In this document: in pieces, positions 35,114 through 62,619 of the stretch
How the letters are laid out: each line of letters opens with the position of its first letter
Numbering within the stretch: the first letter of the stretch is position 1
Assembly (NCBI GenBank): GCA_031763025.1
Contig: JASSKH010000031.1
Coordinates: 6,477,458 to 6,541,457, forward strand
Reading direction: 5' to 3'
From: Macrocystis pyrifera
Lineage: Eukaryota > Sar > Phaeophyceae > Laminariales > Laminariaceae
DNA: 64,000 bases
Position numbers and translations under genes: made by a program
Notes under the pieces: model-generated
What the model saw: the letters and a program-made list of their open reading frames with translations, nothing else
What the model was told of the DNA's origin: nothing
Databases searched by the model: none

Positions 35114-36418
35114 ACTCCTCCTCCTCCTCCTCCTCCTCCTCCTCCTCCTCCTCCTCCTCCTCCTCTTCCCCCCCGTCACGCACCGCGCCTCGCTTGCTTG
35201 CTCGCTTACTTTGCTTTGCTTGCTTGCTTACTTGACTGATTTGCTTGCTTTGCTTGCTCACTTTATTTTCGCTTTTTTTTTTGTTGTTTGTTTTTGCTTG
35301 CTTCGCAGGCGACCCAAGGGTTTGATGTGCTCGACCTGGCGCCAGACGACCACTACGCGCGAGATTGTGAGTTCTTAATCGCTTTTTTTTCGGACACAAC
35401 TGTAGCGACGAAACGGCGACGAAGCGACTTTTTGCTGCTGTCGCCCTACTCTCTCCCGCCCCCTCCCCCCCAGCCGGCGATTGAATTGCATAGTTTGTGC
35501 CTTGACCCCGCACAGTAGGAATGATACTATCGCGTTTTAGCCGGCACCCACGAGGCAAAGTTACACATTGCTGGGGAACATAGTTAACAGGACCTACGGT
35601 ACACACAAAAACCTATATGTTCACCTATTTGTACAAACAATATTTGGTCCTATTTAGTATGGCCCTCCGTAATAGTATACCCCTTTCTGTCTCTGGAATT
35701 GGCCGCACCAGAAAAAAAAATGCGCTTCATCCGACGCTGTCGTCCAACCGCAAGATATAAATCCTCATCACAAGCGGTTCTTAGTCGTAGGATTTAGCTC
35801 GCCCCTTCATGCGACTCGCCGAACACCTCGTGTTTCGCTTCGGGCTTGGTGCGAACAAGCTAGAATGGCCTGGTCAGCGAAAAACAGGAAGGGGATGATG
35901 AGACTAGCAACATTTTTTTTAATGTAATACATGGAAACAACGTAGTGAGCGCCCAGTTTTTTGGAGGAATCTATATCGGGAGTACGAACGGTGCTCCGCC
36001 TCGAAGGGGATGCGTGGTCAATGGTCAAATGACTATAGGGCAAGCAACAAATGAGCACGCCCCCCCCCCCCCCCCCCAGAAGAAATGTCTGCCTGCCCGG
36101 CGAAAAATCGGACGTGCTCGGTCCCGGCATTGAAGGGTGCGAGGATCTATGGTCACGCGACTATTAATGCCATGCATGACAAGAGTAAACCCTCCCCCCT
36201 CACCGCCACCTTTCCCCTCCCTCCGCCCCATCACCCCTCTCGCCCCCTTCTACCCAACCCCAATCCCCTCCCCCCCCACACACGCCTCCCATCCCGCTCA
36301 CCCGCTCTACCCCCCCCCCCGCCCCCCACGCCTCCCTCCTCCCCCCTTCTACCCCCCGCCCTCTTCTTCTGCTTCCCACTCTTCTCTCCCCCCCCCCCCC
36401 CCCCCCCCCACTACTCCC

Positions 36419-36459
<41 letters not shown>

Positions 36460-37463
36460 TGCTTCTGCTTCCCGCTCTCTTCTCTTTCCCCTCCCCCTCC
36501 ATTAACGCGTGCTCCCCGCTCTCTTCTCTTTCCCCTCCCCCTCCATTAACGCGTGCTCCACAGACACAGAGTTGGCGCGTGTGTATGAGCTGGAGATCGA
36601 TGCTCAGTTCATCCCGCTCAACATATACACCCGTGCGGTGGACTACCCAGATGTCGAAGTGCAGGCAAGAAAAAATTGCAGAATAACGCAAAAAAAAAAA
36701 AAAAAAACAGCCTAAGACACCGCCACTGTTTGATTGTTTTGAGATGGATCGGATGTGTGTTGTATGGTATTTGACAAAATGGAAACACACACGGGGTGTA
36801 CCTGACTCTTCATTTGATATCGGCGCCATGTACTTGATTGACTTTTGCTACCTAGCATTCGACACGAGGCATCTGATATTTTGATGCCGCGGAAGATTTC
36901 CCACCATCGCTTTTGCACCTATAGATGCTGGGGTTGTGAATCGGCCGTGTTTACCGATATTTTAACCGACTTTGTTCTGAAACATCGGTTTTCGGCGCAG
37001 CCGATATCCGATGAATCGGCGGGCGAGCGCAGAACATTCTGGCCATTTAGCTGGCTTCATTTCTCTCGACAGCAGTCTGCGCGATTATATTTTTTTTGAC
37101 CATTCTGCAAATCATCGGTGAAAACATCTCGCCCCGATTTGCCGATTTGCCGATTCCAATTTGAGTTGATCCGATTAATCAAGTGAGTCGGACGGCTCCG
37201 ATTCACAACCCAACTATTACGGGGGGCATAGAAAATAGGACCAAACATTGTCAGTGAAAATAGGGAACATGTATAGGTTTCTGTGTGTACCGTGGGTCCT
37301 TTTTACTATGGTCCCCCGTAATATCAATAAACATTTACTAAGAAACCAAGCGTTTTGTCGCCCACGAATAGAGAAAGAGTGCGGTCCTGGAGGGGTTAAG
37401 TTAACGCCCCGGTTAGCCGGTTTCATATATCCGTCCATTTGTGCTTCTGCTTGTTGGTGTTGG

Positions 37464-37495
<32 letters not shown>

Positions 37496-39956
37496 TTGTT
37501 TTTTCAGGCTCAGATCCAAGCTACGGACGCTCTGATGGAGGAGCAGCGCTATGTCGCCGGGCCGATCGACTCGTGGATCACGTCCTTCGTCGGCTGGGCT
37601 TCCAACACCACCGAGTACAGGTATTGGTCTTGCTTTTCTTGGAGGGATGGTTGGTGACGCCTCGTGTTGCCATGCGACTTCGCCCCTGCCAGCTTAGGCG
37701 GTGGTGGTAGACGGGTTAGGGTGTTACATGCTCCAGAGTGCACGGATCGCACCAAGGCGTCGACTAATGTGTCCGGCCGGGCTTCCTGCGTCCGAGCTTT
37801 TGGTGTTGCGCCGAAAAGTGTTTTTGTACGAAGAGAAAAGTTGCCTTAGGTACGAAAATTTGATAAATATACGTGTGCGTATATATGTTGTACATACAAT
37901 ACACATTTATCCCACACTCATTCCAAGTTAAAAAAAAAAGTGTCGCCAAGACGGGAGAGCAGCTCTCTCACTAAAGGGTGAAGCGTTTTTTTTTTCTCCG
38001 ATTAGGCCGAAAACAAATAAAATCATGTAAGAATCGGTCGACACCCTATATCGCCTAAGCAGTATCGAGCTGGTTAATGTTGGTGTCGCGATGCTGTCAA
38101 GGTAGTTCGCGGTTTCACTCCTCGCTCAGATTTTCGGTGTTTTGTCTTGTTCCCCGCCGCGTCTACCATTTTTTTTTTTTTTTTTTTTTTTTTGCCTTTT
38201 TGCTTTTTTTGTTTTGTTTGTTTGCTTGCTTGTTTTCGTTTTGTTTTGTTGTCATTTTGTTGTCATTTTGTTTCTGTTTTGTTTTTTTTGTTTGCTTTTT
38301 GTTTGCTTTTTTGTTTGTTTTTTTTGTCTTCGTCGCCCAGGGGTAATGTGGGCACCTCCGGGGGGTACTCCGTGTACGAAGACCGAGACACGTTCTACCC
38401 CGCCCTTGCCGCGTTCACGGAGGACGCGGACAACACGCGATTCCTGTCGGACATCGTCTACAACGACGAGGGAGAGATAGAGGCGAGTGCTCGCCCGTAT
38501 GCCTGCAAACCTCTTGACACCAGACGGATCATGGTCCGCAGACAGATCAGACAGATCAATCTACCGCACTGCTGCCGCTGTGAGAGGGTGTGCGGGATCT
38601 AGCTGCGTATTTCCATGTAGTAGTGCGGATCCAACTCAAAGGAAGCATGGACTGTATGCTCGCAGGGCAGACCCAACCCCACCAGGAAGCACGTTCTGCG
38701 ATAGAGGTTCGCGCTAAATTATCTCGAGGCTCCTCTCACTTGGCTTTTAACCCTTTTAGAACTTCAGTTCCATTTTGGGGACAAACCAGTCAAATTCCAA
38801 GTAATTTTGTCCCCAAACCGGGAATGCGGTCTTACACAAGGGTCAAGGAGCTCCATACCTCACCGGAAAACTGACTTCAGCGTGAATCGAATTGCATCCC
38901 GATGGATAATCCCATATGGCCCCAAGTATACAAAAAAACGTTATTTTTCGATAACCAAAATTGGCTTCCGACGAGTTTGGGTTAACCCTCTTTGTCCCCA
39001 AATCGGGACTGCGGTACTAACGGGGTTAAGGGGTCCCGCCGTTCAGAAAATATTGTTGCGGAAGTGTGCTACCTCTATCGCTATCGTAGATCGCGTCCGG
39101 ACTGCAAGGGCCCCCTCTCGGCAACGCGAAGTGAGAGGCTAGGCTAGGATTCAAGTGCGGGCTCGGGAAAGACGGTAGATCCGCCTTGGGAGGTTTACAA
39201 GTAGATCGTGACGTGTGAACCTGTTCCGTGTCTGTACCAGATGTGTTTATGTTGTGTGCGCGACGTAATCATTTCCTTCTCGCGGTTTCGAGGTGTTTGA
39301 TTTCTTTATTTTTTTTTCACGTTCGTCTTGTTCACGGCGGTAGCCGCGGGGCGAGTGCCAGTACTATGTAATGTACGCTGACGGTACGTATGCGTCTTGT
39401 TTTTGTTTTCGTTTTTTTTTTTTTTTTTTTTTTGGGGGGATTGGATTCTGGGAGTTGATTTCGTGTGTGCGGTCTTTCTGTTCTACGGAGATTTGGCAAA
39501 ACCAACCGGACCATGGACCTTACCATCACATGCCCGGTATATGATGTACTTATACCGTCTGCTCGGACATTTTCAAGCAGCTTTTTGGTATTCGTATGAG
39601 TATCATTCGAACCCCCAATAACTCTACCCCCCCCGCCCCCCCCCCCCCCCCCGCCCGCTACACACGCCTTTTTTTTTGCACGAGAGCAGATAAGCCGATC
39701 GGGACTGTACCTCATCGACGTGGTGGACACGACCAGCAGCGTCGACGCGCTCGAAGACACTCGAGACGTCATCGACCAGTCCACTCTCGACCCGGAGCCC
39801 TTCGGGTTCTCGGGTACGTTCGTGTTCACGGAGCAGTTCCTGGTTATCTTCGAAGAGCTGATCGTCAACTTCGCTCTCGCCCTCGTAGCGGTGGCGGTGC
39901 TGAGCGTGTTGATCCTGGGGAGGATCGCCATCGTCGCCCTCGTCTGCTTCACCGTG
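20990..39956 (+). CDS. Patched/NPC1-like (RND superfamily, SSD) membrane protein, 3' incomplete
   Basis: Twenty-one exons give about 788 residues. Family members are 12-helix transporters or receptors for sterols or lipidated ligands; this protein's own substrate is unknown. Order of parts: a short Gly/Ser-rich cytoplasmic N-terminus; TM1 (exon 2, ATLAISLSLVIACCFGFV); a first lumenal domain (exons 3-7, with GEDLWVP); TM2-6 forming the sterol-sensing domain (end of exon 7 to 13), including the RND TM4 signature GIGVDDM (exon 9); TM7 (exon 15); a second lumenal domain (exons 16-21); and TM8-9 (end of exon 21). TM10-12 are missing, and the N gap follows. Exon phases agree throughout except for one base missing in exon 7 and a one-base mismatch at the exon 11/12 junction, so this could be a pseudogene or contain sequence errors. 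Three introns use GC donors (after exons 12, 17 and 19). Confidence 0.85.
21309..21360. repeat. 10-bp tandem repeat (GCTGTAGCTT)n
   Basis: About five units of TTGCTGTAGC inside intron 1. Confidence 0.85.
21516..21620 (-). mobile_element. MITE M105 copy 2
   Basis: TTACGGGCGTCCATAG to CTATGGACCCCCGTAA, 105 bp, in the orientation opposite to copy 1. It lies in intron 1. Confidence 0.9.
22096..22200 (-). mobile_element. MITE M105 copy 3
   Basis: 105 bp with intact terminal inverted repeats and TA on both sides, in intron 1. Confidence 0.93.
23085..23273 (+). CDS. Patched-like exon 2 (TM1)
   Basis: Acceptor GCGGCAG, donor ATG/GTGAGA, phase 1 in and out. Encodes KINHVADNFFYRLGYWVA, then TM1 (ATLAISLSLVIACCFGFV), the usual start of the conserved region in this family. 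Confidence 0.9.
23745..23945. repeat. Degenerate telomere-like CCCTAAC repeats in intron 2
   Basis: Irregular, diverged units such as CCCTAACCCTGA, CCTAGCCTAACGCTAACC and CCTAGCCCTGACC. No uninterrupted run is present. Confidence 0.5.
24010..24084 (+). CDS. Patched-like exon 3
   Basis: Encodes GEDLWVPSDSLSKEQEDIVL then ASFDD. The D/E-LW-P motif is typical of the start of the first lumenal domain. Acceptor CGACAG, donor GTAAGT, phase 1 in and out. Confidence 0.92.
25115..25325. repeat. ~80-bp tandem repeat with C-runs in intron 3
   Basis: Three units of a C-run followed by AAACACCATCAAGCCTCCG, CTGAAACCCTC and ATGATCGCTTACGC. It ends just before exon 4. Confidence 0.8.
25374..25486 (+). CDS. 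Patched-like exon 4
   Basis: Encodes SNEFALFLMEAPSEGGSVLT and continues to DAKVLALE. Phase 1 in, phase 0 out. Acceptor CCCCAG, donor GTATGA. Confidence 0.92.
25812..25917 (-). mobile_element. MITE M105 copy 4
   Basis: TTACAGGGGTCCATAG to CTATGGACCCCCGTAA with TA flanks, in intron 4. Confidence 0.92.
26154..26255 (+). mobile_element. MITE M105 copy 5, right end truncated
   Basis: The left end is intact. The right inverted repeat breaks off at CTATGGTCCCA, where CCCGGCGG follows. It lies in intron 4. Confidence 0.88.
26497..26610 (+). CDS. Patched-like exon 5
   Basis: Encodes SGGMTYADLCTTEEDGVTCE, then PFRGVTRFWGSDFDSYE. Phase 0 in and out. The acceptor TTGAAG is not CAG but joins LALE to SGGMTYADLC as expected for the family. 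Confidence 0.85.
26705..27270 (-). repeat. Interspersed repeat R1, reverse, near full length
   Basis: The minus strand reads from GGCTGGGTTGGCGTCGG (27270) to GAGTACACCCCC (26705). The last ~60 bp, with ATGCATGATATCGAGTACACC, are duplicated. It lies in intron 5, next to an R2 copy. Confidence 0.85.
27290..27412 (-). repeat. Interspersed repeat R2, reverse, 5'-truncated
   Basis: The minus strand ends AAGCAACCAAATTAGTACGTTCCCCC. On that strand it lies directly upstream of R1, giving the order R2 - C-run - R1. Confidence 0.75.
27625..27775. repeat. (CTA)n/(CTG)n microsatellite just upstream of exon 6
   Basis: Mainly CTA triplets with a few CTG and CTT, ending five bases before the exon 6 acceptor AG. 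Confidence 0.95.
27783..27932 (+). CDS. Patched-like exon 6
   Basis: Encodes GSVSSDADVLAAINVAAYPD and on to SAARAMTQ. Phase 0 in and out, acceptor GAGCAG, donor GTGGGC. The triplet microsatellite takes the place of a normal polypyrimidine tract. Confidence 0.9.
28596..28796 (+). CDS. Patched-like exon 7 (one base missing)
   Basis: Starts TYGLKSDSDDGAAINEDV after acceptor GACTAG and reads in frame to KYMTE (28733). Coding then continues one frame over, from TCG at 28736, as SIDDALEESISGETFLFIVT, which is TM2. Only two bases (GG, 28734-28735) separate the two good segments. No splice site can account for this. The donor is GTGAGG, phase 1. Confidence 0.88.
28800..29060. repeat. GGTTGGTT-type minisatellite with (TTAGGG)3
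   Basis: Degenerate GGTTGGTTGATT units in intron 7, including a short exact telomere-like run (TTAGGG x3) at 28934-28953. Confidence 0.85.
29287..29430 (+). CDS. Patched-like exon 8 (TM2-TM3)
   Basis: Encodes YVIMIAFVMVALGRCCSG, then WLGLGGVMLVVAAGMAAYGL. Acceptor CCAAG, donor GTGAGA, phase 1 in and out. Confidence 0.93.
29455..29975. repeat. Purine-rich degenerate GCGAAA/GAAAC repeats in intron 8
   Basis: About 500 bp dominated by AAAGCGAAA, GAAACTGAAA and similar units on the + strand. Confidence 0.6.
30083..30160. repeat. (GTCT)n / (GTCC)n microsatellite
   Basis: Tetranucleotide run ending about 17 bases before exon 9. Confidence 0.95.
30177..30244 (+). CDS. Patched-like exon 9 (TM4, GxGxDD)
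   Basis: Encodes GVPFTTLSTILPFILIGIGV then DDM. The GIGVDDM segment is the RND/Patched TM4 motif whose acidic residues carry protons in bacterial relatives. Phase 1 in, 0 out. Confidence 0.94.
31065..31161 (+). CDS. Patched-like exon 10
   Basis: Encodes FVIVAAFDHTDADLPVEERI and on to GLKRCGVSVS. Acceptor GACAG, donor GTAAGT, phase 0 in, 1 out. Confidence 0.93.
31372..31862 (+). repeat. Interspersed repeat R1, near full length
   Basis: Starts GGTTGGGTTGGCGTCGGTTGG and ends ATCGAGTACACC, followed by a C-rich stretch. It lies in intron 10. Confidence 0.88.
32232..32291 (+). repeat. R2 3' end with C-tail
   Basis: GATGCGTGGTCAATGGTC, then AAGCAACAATTGAGTACC, followed by a C-run. After this C-run comes an R1 3' end (32341-32383) with its own C-run. 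Confidence 0.8.
32341..32420 (+). repeat. R1 3' end with C-tail
   Basis: GGTCATACGACTATGGC, then CACGATATCGAGTACACC, a partial repeat of the terminus (GTGCGTACACC) and a C19 run. Confidence 0.75.
32495..32610. repeat. 65-bp tandem duplication around micro-exon 11
   Basis: GTTTCCTGTTG ... TTTTGTCTGCAG occurs twice (32495-32542 and 32560-32610), on either side of the 17-nt exon 11. Both copies look like a short intron with the same donor-like start and the same acceptor. Confidence 0.8.
32543..32559 (+). CDS. Patched-like micro-exon 11
   Basis: Seventeen bases, ACACGTCGCTCACGAAC, read with the leftover t as YTSLTN. This is the expected residue string in the loop before TM5. The following 51-bp intron would be GT...AG, but canonical splicing puts exon 12 out of frame by one. 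Confidence 0.7.
32611..32714 (+). CDS. Patched-like exon 12 (TM5-6), GC donor
   Basis: Encodes LFFAFMLGSATSLPAVEYFC, then LYAGTAILFDFFLQ. It needs one extra base at its 5' end to join exon 11 in frame. The donor is CAG/GCAAGA, a GC-AG intron. Phase 0 out. Confidence 0.9.
32829..32957 (-). repeat. R2 copy, reverse
   Basis: The minus strand carries AACGTTGGAGGTGTC, GGAACGGTGCTTCGTCTC, the GTGGCCAATGGTCAAATAA block, and ends at a C-rich run. Confidence 0.75.
33217..33405. repeat. (GAT)n microsatellite before exon 13
   Basis: Almost pure GATGAT with occasional GAC, about 190 bp. It ends ~10 bases before the exon 13 acceptor, in place of a polypyrimidine tract. Confidence 0.95.
33416..33517 (+). 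CDS. Patched-like exon 13
   Basis: Encodes MTAFVAFLTMDANRQKAGKI, then DWCCCFTSQKFLEE. Acceptor AACAG, donor GTATGC, phase 0 in and out. Confidence 0.92.
33678..33782 (+). mobile_element. MITE M105 copy 6
   Basis: TCACGGGGGACCATG to CCCCCGTAG, 105 bp with TA flanks, in intron 13. Confidence 0.9.
34030..34124 (+). CDS. Patched-like exon 14
   Basis: Encodes ERMERGVTVPSGARGQNSGL, then TAEVHQLSGIGR. Acceptor AACAG. I place the donor at GGGAG/GTTAGA because it gives GIGR-FMKETYTPF across the junction with the right phase (2). A later donor at CGCAA/GTTTTT also keeps frame. Confidence 0.75.
34536..34644 (+). CDS. Patched-like exon 15 (TM7)
   Basis: Encodes FMKETYTPFLLSTKGKALVL, then LGSVALFAAGVYGVVE, which is TM7. 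Phase 2 in, 0 out. Confidence 0.93.
35083..35172. repeat. Poly(C) then (CTC)n tract in intron 15
   Basis: A run of about 33 C is followed by about 17 CTC units. The Leu/Ser/Pro-rich frames here are repeat artefacts. Confidence 0.95.
35309..35366 (+). CDS. Patched-like exon 16
   Basis: Encodes ATQGFDVLDLAPDDHYARD, the start of the second lumenal domain (cf. the family's GLxxxDLxPxDSY pattern). Phase 0 in, 1 out. Confidence 0.92.
35568..35672 (+). mobile_element. MITE M105 copy 7
   Basis: TTGCTGGGGAACATAG to CTCCGTAA, 105 bp. The ends are more diverged than average. It lies in intron 16. Confidence 0.85.
35696..36195 (+). repeat. R1 copy split by a 5'-truncated R2
   Basis: The left R1 part (35696-~35885) stops at GGCCTGGTCAGCGAAAAAC. 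R2 follows (35886-~36060), ending GAGCACGCC plus C17. R1 then resumes at about 36085 from TGCCTGCCCGGCGAAAAATC to its 3' end. The repeated ~20-bp boundary looks like a target-site duplication. Confidence 0.7.
36388..36459. repeat. Poly(C) runs of 22 and 40 in intron 16
   Basis: C22 (36388-36409), ACTACTCCCT, then C40 (36420-36459), followed by the duplicated acceptor region. Confidence 0.95.
36471..36558. repeat. 44-bp perfect duplication of the exon 17 acceptor region
   Basis: Two identical units of CCCGCTCTCTTCTCTTTCCC, CTCCCCCTCC and ATTAACGCGTGCTC. The second unit runs directly into the acceptor CACAG. Confidence 0.92.
36564..36664 (+). CDS. Patched-like exon 17, GC donor
   Basis: Encodes YTELARVYELEIDAQFIPLN, then IYTRAVDYPDVEVQ. 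Donor CAG/GCAAGA. Phase 1 in, 0 out. Confidence 0.92.
37217..37321 (-). mobile_element. MITE M105 copy 8
   Basis: 105 bp with TA flanks and intact inverted repeats, in intron 17. Confidence 0.92.
37508..37620 (+). CDS. Patched-like exon 18
   Basis: Encodes AQIQATDALMEEQRYVAGPI, then DSWITSFVGWASNTTEY. Phase 0 in, 2 out. Acceptor TTTTTTCAG, donor GTATTG. Confidence 0.93.
38341..38482 (+). CDS. Patched-like exon 19, GC donor
   Basis: Encodes RGNVGTSGGYSVYEDRDTFY, then ALAAFTEDADNTRFL and YNDEGEIE. I place the end at GAG/GCGAGT, a GC donor, because it leaves phase 0 for exon 20. The GT at GCGA/GTGCTC would leave phase 1. Confidence 0.85.
38748..38846 (+). repeat. Palindromic repeat R4
   Basis: About 100 bp with inverted arms TTTTGGGGACAAA and TTTGTCCCCAAA around AGTCAAATTCCAAGT. 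Other copies: 38985-39030 (half), 41934-42032, 51570-51790 and 56526-56722. Confidence 0.8.
39344..39383 (+). CDS. Patched-like exon 20 (boundary uncertain)
   Basis: Reads PRGECQYYVMYAD plus one base, with donor GTACGT. An alternative acceptor at GGCGAG/TGC (39356) removes four residues and keeps the frame. Assigned because it bridges exons 19 and 21 in phase. Confidence 0.6.
39685..39956 (+). CDS. Patched-like exon 21 (TM8-9), last exon before the gap
   Basis: Encodes SRSGLYLIDVVDTTSSVDAL, then FVFTEQFLVIFEELIVNFAL and LVAVAVLSVLILGRIAIVAL. Acceptor GCACGAG is the first AG after a T-run. Donor GTGAGG, phase 0. TM10-12 would be expected next but are not in the window. Confidence 0.9.
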
Positions 39957-40063
39957 GTGAGGCGTTTTTTTTTTGTTTCAATCGTTTTTTTCATTTGAAG
40001 CTTGTCATCAGGGGGGTATCGTTTTTTGTGCATGTGTTTTTTTTATAGGGTAGGAAGGGGGAA

Positions 40064-40094
<31 letters not shown>

Positions 40095-40194
40095 NNNNNN
40101 NNNNNNNNNNNNNNNNNNNNNNNNNNNNNNNNNNNNNNNNNNNNNNNNNNNNNNNNNNNNNNNNNNNNNNNNNNNNNNNNNNNNNNNNNNNNNN
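40095..40194. other. Assembly gap (100 N)
   Basis: Exactly 100 N, preceded by a run of about 25 G. The round length suggests a placeholder. Both neighbouring genes lose exons here. Confidence 0.98.
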
Positions 40195-40236
40195 GGCGTG
40201 TCCTTATCTTATACTGGTACCACGTATGAACTCGTA

Positions 40237-40400
40237 GCGGCCGCCGGTGTGCGCGTCAACCAACAATACCGGCGCTATATATTGCGGCAATCGGCACTAC
40301 TGTAACTATTCCGCACACTACCACACCGGTGATTGCCATCTGTTGCCAAGCGATTCCACAGGCAATATAGCGGACAACCGGCACTGTAGAGGGAGGGGCC
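40237..40400 (+). repeat. Interspersed repeat R3
   Basis: About 150 bp with CAATACCGGC, GCGGCAATCGGCACTA and CTCCGCACAC blocks. Also at 44735-44890 (+) and 48185-48310 (-). Confidence 0.7.
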
Positions 40401-40768
40401 TTCTGCAATACAGAGTATTCGACGAGGGTACATGGGTATCAGGTACCTGGGGATGGTCAACGATCCCACTAGGTATCGCAGAGTATATTTGTTCCCTTGC
40501 AAGTTGCAATCCGCTATCCCACCGCGCAGTTTCGGGTATACCGCATCGCGGCATCATACGGTGTACCCTACCCCACCTGTCGCAACGGTTGTATGACACC
40601 ATGCCATAACCGTGTTCGAGTATATTGTTTTTCAGCACTCCCTCGCCCCCTGTCCTCTTGCCCCCCCCCCTCCCTCCCCCCTTCCCCCCCCTGACCCCTC
40701 CTCCCCCCCCCCCCCCTTCCCTCCCGACAACTCCTTCCACGCTCCACTCATGTTGCCATGAAAAAAAG

Positions 40769-60943
<20,175 letters not shown>

Positions 60944-61029
<86 letters not shown>
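60944..61029 (+). repeat. 85-G tract directly after the SEC23 stop codon
   Basis: G50, one T (60994), G35. No other base separates the stop codon from the run. Confidence 0.95.
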
Positions 61030-61030
<1 letters not shown>

Positions 61031-61041
61031 GTTACGGACAA

Positions 61042-61570
61042 GGTTTTTTTGTGGAGCGCATCATGGGGCTTTCTTCGCAGGTCTGCGCAGATGGACGAGC
61101 GTGTTGTCGTAGAGCACATACTGTATTTGTCTCCTCGGATGTACGCAGGGATGTTTGGGTTTTGGTCCGTTCGGTTTGGTTCACGGCGGGACTCGCGCGA
61201 TGCTGGCCTCCGAGTGTTCATGGGACAGCTCGTGAAGCTATCGACGAGTTCGTTGGCGGGCAGGGACGAGCGCGTTTCATGGAGCACATAGTGAAGCTAT
61301 CTGCGCGGTGGTGGGGAAGTGGAGGCTTGCGTTTTTGATAGAACGTATCATGAAACTATCTACGCAGTCGTCCGTAGAGAGACATATGAGCGAGCGCGTC
61401 TCGTAGGGCGCATCATGAATCTATCAACGCTCTATTGGGGAGGTGAATGGACAAACGTGTTTCATGGAAACACCTCGTGAAGCGACTTGCTCAGCCCGAG
61501 GGAGACAGGCAGGCAACAGCGTGTTTGATGGAACACTCACCTCTCTGGAAGCCGTCTACGAAGTCCTAGG
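61042..61570 (+). repeat. Degenerate tandem copies of the SEC23 C-terminal coding segment
   Basis: About eight ~60-bp units start near 61044, 61098, 61211, 61268, 61325, 61394, 61455 and 61519. Each resembles GCGTGTTCATGGAACACCTC followed by ATGAAGCTATCTACGCAGTC of the last exon (60898-60940). The frames between units are broken, so they do not extend the protein. Confidence 0.85.
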
Positions 61571-62600
61571 GAGAAATTGGTGTGTCTTCGAGGCCGGGCC
61601 GGGCGAGGTTTCATCATGGGGGAGGGGTCAGCACGTTTGCCGGCGGTGCTAGCGTTATTGGGACTGACATGGTACCGTCTGGTCTGTTCGTCAGTTCGTT
61701 TTTATCCCTGTTCGCCCCCCCACACCCTGTCTCCGTCTCGAAAGTGCCGCGTTATCAATAGTCAAACGACTATTAATAGTCGTGAGGCAAGCAAAACGTG
61801 AGTACGCCCCCTTCTCCCCCTTGTCTGGCAACTGCCTGCCAGCTTAAAAACCTCAGCTATAGTAGTGATTGTTCGGAAAAATTACCCCCCCCCCCATGGG
61901 TATGCAGCCTGCTTGACTGAAACCCGACGGCTGTGTGCGGCGGGGGGTAATGATGGAGGAGCGTTGGGTCCACTGCCGCCGCTGGTGATGCTATTGTTGT
62001 TGCCGCTGCTACTGCTGTGCTCGTGCTATTGTTGCTGTTGCTGCTGCTGCTGCTGCTGCGTACATGGTATGCTTTGGAGTGAACGAGAGCTTAAGCTTTG
62101 TCTTGTGTGCAACCATCAGTTTTTTTTTTTTAATCGCAAGTACGTGGCAGCAACGTTTTTTTATTCGTTCGCGTTGCCACGGCAGTTGCTTTTTGGCTTG
62201 CACCCCCCCCCTTTTTCATGTGGACGCGCGACTTTTTGCGCAACCGTTAATCAATCTTAACTCTTCGTTTCCGTTTCTACGGCTACATTTGCAGTCGTCG
62301 GCGCCACTACCCCTCCGCACACCTAAGTGTCTCCCCTGGAAGGCCGGGAGGGGGGGGAGGGGATGGGAGGGTGTACTCGATAGGGTGAATATGCGTTGAG
62401 GGCGTTAGTTTTTGTTATAATCGTTTGTTTTTGGGCCTGGGGTGGTCCTCGAGGAAAGGTGCTTTGGTTCGTTTGGAAAACGTATCTTTAGCTGTCCCGG
62501 GAGGCGGGACGGGAGGGGGGGGGGGGGGGGGGGGGGGAGGGAATGGTTACCCCCCCCCCCCACCTCCCCTCTCCAAATCTTGAGGAAATGTTGGTTTGCT
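61571..62600. other. No gene recognised; repeats
   Basis: Holds an R2 3' end (61733-61805, ending GAGTACGCCCCC), a short (CTG)n at 62030-62060, an R1-like tail (62370-62390, minus) and G/C runs (62516-62560). No coding pattern continues from SEC23. Confidence 0.6.
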
Positions 62601-62619
62601 TCTTCTTGGGTTTTCTTTT

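Noticed and set aside
35067..36549. Pro/Leu/Ser-rich frames
   Set aside because: Frames through poly(C) and CTC runs in Patched-like introns.
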